Below are positions 24,876-31,156 of a DNA stretch of 64,000 bases, piece by piece (position 1 is the first letter of the stretch; each line of letters opens with the position of its first letter). The DNA comes from an uncultured Bacteroidales bacterium (GTDB lineage: Bacteria > Bacteroidota > Bacteroidia > Bacteroidales > Paludibacteraceae), in assembly GCA_903912795.1 (NCBI GenBank), contig CAIWIS010000237.1, forward strand, positions 17,386-81,385, read 5' to 3'. The translations under genes were made by a program, and so were the position numbers. Below the pieces are notes generated by a model, which was not told the origin of the DNA, searched no databases, and saw only the letters and a list, made by a program, of their open reading frames with translations.

Positions 24876-25145
24876 ATGTGGGCCGCTAGATATGAAAATT
24901 TAGATAAACTTAATAAAGAACTTAATGAATGTGCTGCTCCAATTATGGATTATATTAATAAATTCAAAGTTCCTGTAAAATCCGTATTTGTTAGTCCTGA
25001 AATGTATGATAAATTAGCATCTCTGTTACAACAAAAACAATGGGAAGAATTTTTATTATTTAAAGATCCCGATCATGTTGCACATAGATACATAATTATT
25101 TATGGTCCGCATGGTCCAGTTGAAATTAAACGTAAAGTTGATTAG
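24876..25145 (+). CDS. Small hypothetical protein
   Basis: 89 residues, alpha/beta, ending HRYIIIYGPHGPVEIKRKVD. The tail resembles phage proteins with a YGPxGP turn, but no function can be given. GGGAG precedes the ATG. First gene of the 24.9-27.8 kb operon. Confidence 0.6.
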   Translation: MWAARYENLDKLNKELNECAAPIMDYINKFKVPVKSVFVSPEMYDKLASLLQQKQWEEFLLFKDPDHVAHRYIIIYGPHGPVEIKRKVD

Positions 25146-25153
25146 AGGTTATT

Positions 25154-25504
25154 ATGGATTTAATAGTTACTGATATGCAATCGTATGAGCATGGTAAATG
25201 GATTCGACAAAACGATCTTATGATAATTGAAACAAAGTCACCTTATGATATACATAATTTTCCCAGGGGTTATCCATATGATTATTCCACTTTAAAATAT
25301 CTCGCTAAAAACGAATCTAATGGTAATGATTGTATTAGTATTAAAGTTATTGGATGGGCATCAAAAGTAATCATACCTCAAAAAGAAACTCTTAATATTG
25401 AATATAATGGTAATGTTGTAAAAATTAATAAATCAGGACATTATAAAGTAAGTACTGTTGGTGGCAAATTAGTTATTGAGGAAATTGATAATGAAAAGAA
25501 GTGA
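25154..25504 (+). CDS. Hypothetical protein
   Basis: 116 residues. The C-terminal half has small beta strands with lysine-valine alternation (NVVKINKSGHYKVSTVGGKLVIEE). Its end overlaps the next gene. No domain recognised. Confidence 0.55.
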   Translation: MDLIVTDMQSYEHGKWIRQNDLMIIETKSPYDIHNFPRGYPYDYSTLKYLAKNESNGNDCISIKVIGWASKVIIPQKETLNIEYNGNVVKINKSGHYKVSTVGGKLVIEEIDNEKK

Positions 25505-25733
25505 TGCGCGTAAGCTTATAGTTAAAGTTATTACTGGACAATTAGAATATAATGGCATAACATTAGGTAGTGCCGAACTTAATGCAATTGCTGATGATGT
25601 GTTATCTGCACTAATTGGATTAGGAATGGAACCGCCAGAAGTTGTTACTACAGATCAATTAACTATTGGTAAAGGTATTTTAATAGGATCATTAAGAAAG
25701 TCTAGAAATTGGGAGCCGGAAGATGAAAACTAA
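25491..25733 (+). CDS. MKRSxM...GMxPP family small protein
   Basis: 80 residues from the ATG at 25491 (a TTG at 25476 is less likely). It begins MKRSDARKLI, has GLGMEPPEVV in the centre and ends NWEPEDEN. Three more proteins in the window share this plan (43880, 44193 and 57276), and similar small proteins are frequent in phages. Function unknown; the pattern suggests a helical bundle with a proline turn. Confidence 0.6.
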   Translation: MKRSDARKLIVKVITGQLEYNGITLGSAELNAIADDVLSALIGLGMEPPEVVTTDQLTIGKGILIGSLRKSRNWEPEDEN

Positions 25734-25971
25734 AGTTAATGCTATACAATGTCGAGGATGTTCTGATATAATTTATTCTAGAGCGCGGCATGATTTCAGG
25801 ACATGTTCTTGCGGTAATTGTTCGATTGATGGCGGCTTTGATTATATGAAAATTTCATTTGGATATAATGGATATATTAATATGCCATTAGAAATTAAAG
25901 CTACTGAGAAAGATTTATGGGAAGATTGGAATAGTGGCGAAGATTGCTATGGTTTAATTAAAGTAGATTAG
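25723..25971 (+). CDS. Small zinc-ribbon protein
   Basis: 82 residues with IQCRGCSDIIYSRARHDF then CSCGNCSIDGGFDYMK. The two cysteine groups and the HDFRTCSCGNCSIDGG stretch match a widespread family of small phage and bacterial zinc-binding proteins of unknown role. It overlaps the previous gene by 11 bases, and its stop is part of the first start-site repeat. Confidence 0.65.
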   Translation: MKTKVNAIQCRGCSDIIYSRARHDFRTCSCGNCSIDGGFDYMKISFGYNGYINMPLEIKATEKDLWEDWNSGEDCYGLIKVD

Positions 25972-25990
25972 AAAGCGCAGGGGAGTAATG
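25971..25990 (+). repeat. Start-site cassette repeat, copy 1
   Basis: GAAAGCGCAGGGGAGTAATG. The first base closes the upstream TAG stop and the last three are the ATG of the next small gene; GGGGAG supplies the ribosome site. Three further near-identical copies follow within 670 bases. Confidence 0.75.
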
Positions 25991-26074
25991 GGAAAATCCG
26001 AGGGGTTAACTATAATAATAGTGGTGGTTGCAATAAGTATGGTGTTTTTAATCGTGAACATTTTAGATTTATGA
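25988..26074 (+). CDS. 28-residue membrane microprotein
   Basis: MGKSEGLTIIIVVVAISMVF then LIVNILDL: almost entirely one membrane helix. It sits between two copies of the start-site repeat and has an excellent ribosome site, so it is probably expressed despite its size. Role unknown. Confidence 0.55.
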   Translation: MGKSEGLTIIIVVVAISMVFLIVNILDL

Positions 26075-26092
26075 AAGCGCAGGGGAGTGATG
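26073..26092 (+). repeat. Start-site cassette repeat, copy 2
   Basis: GAAAGCGCAGGGGAGTGATG, from the stop of the microprotein to the ATG of the next gene. Confidence 0.75.
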
Positions 26093-26407
26093 AACTGTAA
26101 TTTAACAAATGAAGAACGAAAAACAAAAAAAGCGAGATGTAGGTCTTGGGATTGTTCTGCTTGTAATAATTTTTACACTAATTGCTTGAACGAAGAAATA
26201 ATTAAATTAAACAGACAACTTGAGATAGCTGTTAAAGCATTAAGATTTTACAACAACCATAGTAATTGGGCTGAAATAGGAAATTTAAACTACGGTATAT
26301 ATATTATGATGTTAAACGAGAAAGATACTACATTAGTCGATGGTAAAATCGTTGGTGGGTTTATCGCTAAGATGGCTTTAGATGATTTAGAAAGCGCAGG
26401 GGAGTGA
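26090..26407 (+). CDS. Small cysteine-rich protein
   Basis: 106 residues. A cluster of four cysteines near residues 17-32 (CRSWDCSACNNFYTNC) suggests zinc binding, followed by a helical segment. The protein ends LESAGE, encoded by the third copy of the start-site repeat. Function unknown. Confidence 0.55.
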   Translation: MNCNLTNEERKTKKARCRSWDCSACNNFYTNCLNEEIIKLNRQLEIAVKALRFYNNHSNWAEIGNLNYGIYIMMLNEKDTTLVDGKIVGGFIAKMALDDLESAGE

Positions 26408-26411
26408 AATG
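26390..26411 (+). repeat. Start-site cassette repeat, copy 3
   Basis: GAAAGCGCAGGGGAGTGA plus AATG. Here the repeat encodes the last residues of the upstream protein (ESAGE) and its stop, then provides the ribosome site of the next gene. Confidence 0.75.
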
Positions 26412-26639
26412 GCAACTTGGACAAACATAAAAATTCCTGAAAGATACGATGATAGACGTTTGCAAGCTTTAACAATTGAAACTTTAAATTTTGAAATCAT
26501 GCAAAAAGACAAATTGATTTCTTCACTCTTTACAGAATTAGAAAATATTTTTGATTCGTTGAAAGAAAATAAAAAGATCACGTTAAAATTGGGCAAAGAA
26601 ACTATTGTTGCAATATTAGATGAAAGCGCAGGGGAGTGA
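26409..26639 (+). CDS. Small helical protein ending ESAGE
   Basis: 76 residues, helical, with a central coiled-coil-like part (TETLxxEIMQKDKLISSLFTEL in outline). It ends LDESAGE, the same tail as its upstream neighbour because both tails are encoded by the start-site repeat. No known domain. Confidence 0.55.
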   Translation: MATWTNIKIPERYDDRRLQALTIETLNFEIMQKDKLISSLFTELENIFDSLKENKKITLKLGKETIVAILDESAGE

Positions 26640-26641
26640 TG
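26622..26641 (+). repeat. Start-site cassette repeat, copy 4
   Basis: GAAAGCGCAGGGGAGTGATG, identical to copy 2, covering the end of one gene and the ATG of the next. Confidence 0.75.
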
Positions 26642-26881
26642 AAATCATTAGTAGGTGAATTAGAGGACGAGCGTAGTAGTACAAATTATTCAGAGTTGCT
26701 AGTTAAAATAAGAATACTAGAACGAGAGCTAGAGGATAAAAACAGAGCTTTAATTGAAATCATCAAAGAAGAAACGAATAATCAAAGACCTGGTGGCTCT
26801 TATTCAAGAAGTTATTCAATCGCATATTATGCAATGAAAGCTTATCAACCGTCCGGAATTTCCAGAATGAAAGATGAATAA
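26639..26881 (+). CDS. Small coiled-coil protein
   Basis: 80 residues. Residues 15-45 look like a coiled coil (ELLVKIRILERELEDKNRAL); the C-terminal part is rich in serine and tyrosine. Start overlaps the upstream stop as TGATG. Function unknown. Confidence 0.55.
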   Translation: MKSLVGELEDERSSTNYSELLVKIRILERELEDKNRALIEIIKEETNNQRPGGSYSRSYSIAYYAMKAYQPSGISRMKDE

Positions 26882-27130
26882 ATGAAGAAAGAAGAAACGG
26901 CTTTTGAACAAGCTTGTCGAATAGCAATTGAAGAAGCATTTTCTAATATTTTTGCCGATGCGTATAAAATGGATAAATTAAAGATACCTAGAACTTTATG
27001 GAAACAAATATTTGTATATCAGGACAAGGATGGTAACGAAGTTGAATTGACTACACCGCCCGAACAATTGATGTATACAGATTATGATCAATCCTTAGTC
27101 TATAAAGATTCATATATAACTCGTAAATAA
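26882..27130 (+). CDS. Small hypothetical protein
   Basis: 82 residues, acidic, with an N-terminal helix and ending YDQSLVYKDSYITRK. It starts directly after the previous stop. No domain recognised. Confidence 0.5.
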   Translation: MKKEETAFEQACRIAIEEAFSNIFADAYKMDKLKIPRTLWKQIFVYQDKDGNEVELTTPPEQLMYTDYDQSLVYKDSYITRK

Positions 27131-27147
27131 GATATTGTGGAGGAACT

Positions 27148-27366
27148 GTGTTTTCTTTCTTTAAAGTCTACTTTGTTGATGAAGGTAACAATAAACAAAT
27201 AATGGATGCTGTTATATACGGTACAGTACAAACCCCATTATTTAATGTTGATGCTGTTGACTTATTCTTTAGACAAGGGTATATTAGAATTAATAAAACT
27301 GTGATACCTATAAAACAAGTAATCAGGATTCAAGTAGAAGATGTCCAAGATCACATAGTCGATTAG
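27148..27366 (+). CDS. Small hypothetical protein
   Basis: 72 residues with a predicted beta-rich fold (YGTVQTPLFNVDAVDLF). GTG start with GGAGG 5 bases upstream. The word AGTCGATTA spans its last codons (27357-27365). Confidence 0.55.
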   Translation: MFSFFKVYFVDEGNNKQIMDAVIYGTVQTPLFNVDAVDLFFRQGYIRINKTVIPIKQVIRIQVEDVQDHIVD

Positions 27367-27374
27367 GAATAATT

Positions 27375-27617
27375 ATGATACCATTAGGTGAGATTGTTAT
27401 ATTTTTAACTCCAAAAGCCTATAGTCGATTAGAACTTGGGCATTATATTAAAAATTTAGAAGAACTGGGTATTGAAGTTTGTACTACCCCTATGGTTTAT
27501 ATGAATATGTCCGAGGGTTGGACAGAAGAAGAGTGTGATAACGCGGTTTACATTATGCCGAAAACTAATGTAGAAAGTCAAACTAATGGACTTAATTTTA
27601 AGAAATCTATCTCTTAA
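27375..27617 (+). CDS. Small hypothetical protein
   Basis: 80 residues, mixed alpha/beta, no recognised domain. A second copy of AGTCGATTA is within its coding region at 27423-27431. Its end overlaps the next gene by 32 bases. Confidence 0.5.
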   Translation: MIPLGEIVIFLTPKAYSRLELGHYIKNLEELGIEVCTTPMVYMNMSEGWTEEECDNAVYIMPKTNVESQTNGLNFKKSIS

Positions 27618-27846
27618 ATATAAAGGTAAAAAAATTTGGGTAGACGTTTACGCTGCAACACGCGGTGGTACCCTATCTCCTGTTACCTTTTATTTTAAAC
27701 ATAAAGATAAATGGATAGTGCCACTTGAAAGTCGATTAGGATTCTATGGTCCAGAAATGATTAAATACACGAGATTAAGGTATATAGCTAAAATAAACAA
27801 TTTAACTTCCCATACTACAATGTTTTTAGAAAGCCGCTATAAATAA
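27586..27846 (+). CDS. Small basic protein
   Basis: 86 residues, basic and beta-rich (KIWVDVYAATRGGTLSPVTF). It may be an RNA- or DNA-binding small barrel, but no family was recognised. Last gene of the operon, followed by a terminator. Confidence 0.5.
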   Translation: MDLILRNLSLKYKGKKIWVDVYAATRGGTLSPVTFYFKHKDKWIVPLESRLGFYGPEMIKYTRLRYIAKINNLTSHTTMFLESRYK

Positions 27847-27898
27847 AGTCAGAGATACCTAAAATTTTAACAAAACCGTACATTATATTGTTTTACAT

Positions 27899-27930
27899 AG
27901 GGTTACCCATAACAGGGTAGCCCTTTTTTA
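27899..27930 (+). terminator. Intrinsic terminator of the 24.9-27.8 kb operon
   Basis: AGGGTTACCC, ATAACA loop, GGGTAGCCCT (one G-U pair), then six T. On the opposite strand it could also end the HNH transcript less efficiently. Confidence 0.85.
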
Positions 27931-27952
27931 TTATCTACATTTATAGAGCGTT

Positions 27953-28903
27953 TTAGAGTGAAATAAGGGATTTCCAATTTTCATTGTCCATAGTCCCATC
28001 CCAAAGATTAGATTTTGACATATTTGTCTTAGGATTTAAATATTGCAAATTCCAAGGAACATGTAACCCGCAGACATCGGGATGATGTAATGGTATGATG
28101 TGGTCAACGTGGTTATCGTTTTTATTTTCATAAAAGTCGATTAATTCTTTTTTATAAAATTTACTAATTTTTTGCTTACATTCTTTCTTTCTAATTTTTT
28201 TAAGTTCTTTTCGAGCTTTAATTGCTGCAGGGCTATGTCCAGATTTACAATAAATTCGATTTGAGCGTTTAGATTCAAATAGTTGATTACAAGTTGGACA
28301 GGTTTTATTATAAACTTTTTTGTTATTTTCCAATTTAATTTTATGCGGTTTACAAGTATCAGAACAATACCGTTTCCGATTTAATGTTGGAGCACAGCAA
28401 GTTTTACATTTTGATGAAGATTTGTGTTTATAGTGTTTTTTAACTTTACAAGAATTAGAACATACCTTTTGCTTGGAATAGAATGTTTCAAATTGTTTTA
28501 AACAAGTTTCACAATTTTTAATAAAACTTTTACGCGGAGGTTTTATTTTTTTAGCACGTCGAGTTTTTTCTATTTCAGCATAACAATTAGGGCACACTCG
28601 ACCATGCCAAAGTCTTCCGTCATCACCCTTATATATTCCTGAATTATGTTCATTCTTACCTAAATAGATTCGAGTAAATGTATTTAAACATATTCTACAT
28701 TGCTTTTGTTCAGATTCACCAATACTTGAAGCTGATCTTAAAAGTCGATTACGTTCTAGACGTTTAATTTTACAATCAGTACACACATTACTTGTCCAGA
28801 TTTTATTAGGATGATCTGGAAATTCAGTATAGCCTAAATTGGTCAAATTATAATATTTACTTTCTTTACAGCAAGTGCAAACTTTTTTATTTAATAGTTC
28901 CAT
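27953..28903 (-). CDS. HNH endonuclease with multiple zinc fingers
   Basis: 316 residues. At least six cysteine-pair groups (CTCCKESK, CTDCK, CRICLNTF, CPNCYAE, CETCLKQFE, CPTCNQLFE) form a row of zinc fingers across residues 9-225. The HNH core at the C-terminus is HVDHIIPLHHPDVCGLHVPWNLQ with a downstream NxxKSN. This type is a homing-like or DNA-nicking phage enzyme. The ATG is 6 bases after a late promoter motif with no ribosome site, so the message may be leaderless. Confidence 0.8.
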   Translation of the reverse strand: MELLNKKVCTCCKESKYYNLTNLGYTEFPDHPNKIWTSNVCTDCKIKRLERNRLLRSASSIGESEQKQCRICLNTFTRIYLGKNEHNSGIYKGDDGRLWHGRVCPNCYAEIEKTRRAKKIKPPRKSFIKNCETCLKQFETFYSKQKVCSNSCKVKKHYKHKSSSKCKTCCAPTLNRKRYCSDTCKPHKIKLENNKKVYNKTCPTCNQLFESKRSNRIYCKSGHSPAAIKARKELKKIRKKECKQKISKFYKKELIDFYENKNDNHVDHIIPLHHPDVCGLHVPWNLQYLNPKTNMSKSNLWDGTMDNENWKSLISL

Positions 28904-28909
28904 ATAAAT

Positions 28910-28919
28910 ACTTGTTAAC
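28910..28919 (-). promoter_or_regulatory. Late-type promoter motif (GTTAACAAGT)
   Basis: Minus-strand GTTAACAAGT followed by ATTTAT and then ATG. The motif-to-ATG distance of 6 bases is the same as at the M15 peptidase gene. Confidence 0.6.
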
Positions 28920-29040
28920 GATGTATGCGTGTAACTAGATAAAAGTCTAAACGTGTGTGTGAGCTATACACAATCTTTAATCATCTCATACCATCCTACC
29001 CCCCCCCTGCATCAATCATGCCAATCCCTATATGATACAC

Positions 29041-29055
29041 CGGCATATAACTTGC
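29041..29055 (+). promoter_or_regulatory. Sigma-54-like promoter element
   Basis: CGGCATATAACTTGC: GG and GC separated by 10 bases, as in the -24/-12 elements of sigma-54 promoters. No gene follows within 600 bases. Confidence 0.4.
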
Positions 29056-29132
29056 AATAGCATTAGGCATGCCAACTCATTAGGCATATAGATTGTATTA
29101 TACAAATACTATTCCACACAACACATTACACA

Positions 29133-29150
29133 TTGGCATATAACTTGCAT
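29133..29150 (+). promoter_or_regulatory. Sigma-54-like promoter element
   Basis: TTGGCATATAACTTGCAT: a near-consensus -24 (TTGGCA) and -12 (TTGCA) with the correct 10-base GG-GC gap. Confidence 0.5.
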
Positions 29151-29171
29151 GTAGTTAATTCAATTAACATG

Positions 29172-29189
29172 TTGGCATAAGCTTTGCAT
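29172..29189 (+). promoter_or_regulatory. Sigma-54-like promoter element
   Basis: TTGGCATAAGCTTTGCAT, same spacing, 39 bases downstream of the previous copy. Confidence 0.5.
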
Positions 29190-29272
29190 ACTTTTGTTAA
29201 TGCGAACTTGTGAGCATTAATTTTGCATATTCAATATTCCAATATGGAATAATATTATAAGTGAATAAGTTC

Positions 29273-29368
29273 TAATCGACTGTGTCTGAGTGAGTGTACT
29301 TCGTATCCTATCTCTTTCTTATTCATTCTTACATCTAATCGACTATTCTCATCTTTATATAATCGACT
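29273..29368. repeat. Cluster of TAATCGACT words
   Basis: Exact copies at 29273-29281, 29336-29344 and 29360-29368, with a one-base variant at 29380-29388. The same word overlaps two rightward promoters elsewhere, so these may be binding sites of a phage regulator. Confidence 0.45.
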
Positions 29369-29646
29369 TACTTTGAGACAATCGACTCTTGATTCGTCCA
29401 TATATCGTTTATACAGCATGATATCAATAAGCCTATACATCACTAGTCTACACCTTAGATCGTCAATCCTAAGCTAAGTCTGTGCGTCTCAATATAGTAT
29501 ATACTAAGTGACAATTAATGTCATTGTGTTTATAAGTTCTACATCACTTAAGCTATTAATATCTTTCAGGATTATATAATGTTCTTTAATTGTCTATAAG
29601 TTTTTCACAATTTTAGTCATTAACTCAAATATATTAGACTTAAGCA

Positions 29647-29661
29647 TGGCATCGACCTTGC
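29647..29661 (+). promoter_or_regulatory. Sigma-54-like promoter of the 29.7 kb operon
   Basis: TGGCATCGACCTTGC followed by TATATAGTATTAT. The start of transcription predicted from the -12 element (about 29673) is 8 bases before the ribosome site of the next gene. Its downstream part TTGCTATATAGT is identical to the element at 31095. Confidence 0.55.
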
Positions 29662-29691
29662 TATATAGTATTATATCAAGTGAGGTATAAA

Positions 29692-29907
29692 ATGATGGAT
29701 AAAATAATTATAAACAAAGCACAGACACAAGCTACTATATACTTTAATGATGGCCGTCAATTTAATTTACACCATAGTGACGGTTTAGTGTTAGACTTAA
29801 TACAAGACTTATTCTATGGATTATCTCGTGTTGAATCAAGTCTAGAGGTCACTCAAGTTATTGAAAACGATAGTCAATTATCTTTTGACTTTATGAAAGT
29901 TGGATAA
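29692..29907 (+). CDS. Small hypothetical protein
   Basis: 71 residues, alpha/beta, with TIYFNDGRQFNLHHSDG, no recognised family. GAGG lies 7 bases before the ATG at 29692; a GTG at 29680 overlaps that site and is rejected. First gene of a rightward unit of six very small genes. Confidence 0.6.
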   Translation: MMDKIIINKAQTQATIYFNDGRQFNLHHSDGLVLDLIQDLFYGLSRVESSLEVTQVIENDSQLSFDFMKVG

Positions 29908-29908
29908 T

Positions 29909-29977
29909 ATGTTAACCGCGTCAATTATATTTTTTATTTATTTTATGATATTAGAAAAATTAACTGGGAGTTACTAA
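29909..29977 (+). CDS. 22-residue membrane microprotein
   Basis: MLTASIIFFIYFMILEKLTG then SY: one hydrophobic helix. It begins right after the previous stop and its stop overlaps the next ATG (TAATG). Expression is likely by coupling but unproven. Confidence 0.35.
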   Translation: MLTASIIFFIYFMILEKLTGSY

Positions 29978-30096
29978 TGGACAGACTTATAACCTTTTTT
30001 GTTGTACTTATGGCTTTAATTTTAATAAATGAAACTATGACAATATTGTCACTTGATACCCAAAAGAATATTGAAACAATTTTAATTAATAAATAA
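29977..30096 (+). CDS. 39-residue membrane microprotein
   Basis: An N-terminal membrane helix (RLITFFVVLMALILINE) and a short polar tail. GGGAG lies before the ATG. Role unknown; the pair of membrane microproteins may act together. Confidence 0.45.
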   Translation: MDRLITFFVVLMALILINETMTILSLDTQKNIETILINK

Positions 30097-30110
30097 TATT
30101 AGGAGTTTAT

Positions 30111-30302
30111 ATGGGAAACTATTATCAAAATCAATTAAAAAAATTGACTAATTTTAAAGCGATTAATATTAAATTAAGTGACTTTGAAGGCAATTCAACT
30201 AATAACATGGACTTAAATCTTGAGTCAATTCAAACACTTAAGGCATTTTTGTCTAAACTTGAAACGGACTTAATTAAAGCTAACGTAAAGAGTGAGGTTT
30301 AA
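30111..30302 (+). CDS. Small hypothetical protein
   Basis: 63 residues with a KLSDFEGNSTNNMDLNLES beta part and a C-terminal helix. AGGAG precedes the ATG. No domain recognised. Confidence 0.55.
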   Translation: MGNYYQNQLKKLTNFKAINIKLSDFEGNSTNNMDLNLESIQTLKAFLSKLETDLIKANVKSEV

Positions 30303-30307
30303 TTTAT

Positions 30308-30496
30308 ATGGCATTAAGTTTGCATGACATTAAAATCATTCAATACAGGAATAAAATTGTCACAAGACTTCGTTCTAGAGTAAAGCATTTTGGCACTAAA
30401 TTAAATTATTATGAGATTAGGTTATCTCAAATTGATGCAGCTTATCCTGAATTAAGAGGTAAAGGTATTATAGACTTGAAAGGTGTTTCAAAATGA
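30308..30496 (+). CDS. Small basic helical protein
   Basis: 62 residues, arginine- and lysine-rich (RNKIVTRLRSRVKHFG), which may bind nucleic acid. Its stop overlaps the next start as ATGA. Confidence 0.5.
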   Translation: MALSLHDIKIIQYRNKIVTRLRSRVKHFGTKLNYYEIRLSQIDAAYPELRGKGIIDLKGVSK

Positions 30497-30606
30497 AAAT
30501 ATATATAGTTAGATCAATTAAATCGTCGTCTCAATATAAAACATTCACTAAGCGTCTAGATGCAATACGTTTCATTATGAGACATCCCGAATATTATATG
30601 GAATAA
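30493..30606 (+). CDS. 37-residue basic microprotein
   Basis: Sequence MKIYIVRSIKSSSQYKTFTK and so on, ending RHPEYYME; basic, beta-alpha in appearance. Coupled to the upstream gene through an ATGA overlap. Last gene before the structured noncoding stretch. Confidence 0.5.
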   Translation: MKIYIVRSIKSSSQYKTFTKRLDAIRFIMRHPEYYME

Positions 30607-30925
30607 ATAGAGTACACCGTGAAATTATTGTGGACACAGCGTAAAGCGTTCGACGCTGCGAGCGTCTCACTTTGAAGCGCGATAACTTGTCTCATTCTGG
30701 ACATAGCAAGGCCACTACGGCACGTTTTGTTTCAGTTTGAGACATCATGCTATGTCTTAATTCAAACTTAATGTTTCATAGCTAGAAATCTCATTTTGAG
30801 ACTTCAGTCGAGTATTGACTCGGTGTAGTGAGCTTGACTCACTCTTTGCCTATCCCTTGCGGTATCACTATGAAACAACGCGGCAGCCTTGATTTTTAAA
30901 CTAATACTGGCACGTTTCTTTAATA
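30607..30925 (-). ncRNA. Hairpin-rich noncoding stretch, candidate late RNA or origin
   Basis: About 320 bases without a gene but with many perfect short stems: AGCGT-TCG-ACGCT (30645-30657), GACATAGCA/TGCTATGTC (30700 and 30748), TCTCA-TTT-TGAGA (30789-30801), CGAGT-ATTG-ACTCG (30809-30822) and GTGAG-CTTGA-CTCAC (30828-30842). The word GTCTCA/TGAGAC recurs many times, also in flanking DNA. GC content is well above its surroundings. A late promoter motif at 30926 points leftward into it, so a late minus-strand RNA is one reading; a replication origin is another. Confidence 0.4.
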
Positions 30926-30935
30926 ACTTGTTAAT
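30926..30935 (-). promoter_or_regulatory. Late-type promoter motif without a following gene
   Basis: Minus-strand ATTAACAAGT followed by TATTAAAG. No leftward gene follows; it would transcribe the hairpin-rich stretch. Confidence 0.5.
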
Positions 30936-31094
30936 AATAACATGTTTTAATATGATATGTCAAACTTATTTTTTTATAAATAAGTTATACAGCAAGCAAG
31001 TTATTGATTTTATTTTGTTAATTGAATTATTTATAAAAACATATATAAGTTATACACTGAAAATATTGTTAACTCTCATATATTTGATTTAACC

Positions 31095-31110
31095 TTGGCA
31101 TCTCGCTTGC
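31095..31110 (+). promoter_or_regulatory. Sigma-54-like promoter of the amidoligase operon
   Basis: TTGGCATCTCGCTTGC followed by TATATAGT, with the 10-base GG-GC gap. Predicted start near 31122, leaving a 35-base leader with GGATG before the amidoligase ATG. Confidence 0.6.
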
Positions 31111-31156
31111 TATATAGTTAAGTATCGAGTAACTGATAAAAAAAAAGGATGTAAAC

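Larger units (their letters stand above)
28920..29691. other. Large intergenic control region
   Basis: About 770 bases without a convincing gene. It contains three sigma-54-like elements pointing right (29041, 29133, 29172), a fourth next to the following gene (29647), three exact TAATCGACT words (29273, 29336, 29360) plus one variant, a CCCCCCCC run near 29000 and the repeated word CATTAGGCAT (29062 and 29078). A 62-residue frame on the minus strand (29255-29443) lacks a ribosome site and is probably chance. It could combine promoters, operators and possibly a replication origin. Confidence 0.55.

Noticed and set aside
29255..29443. 62-residue minus-strand frame in the control region
   Set aside because: No ribosome site, and it overlaps the clustered TAATCGACT words; the frame is probably open by chance.
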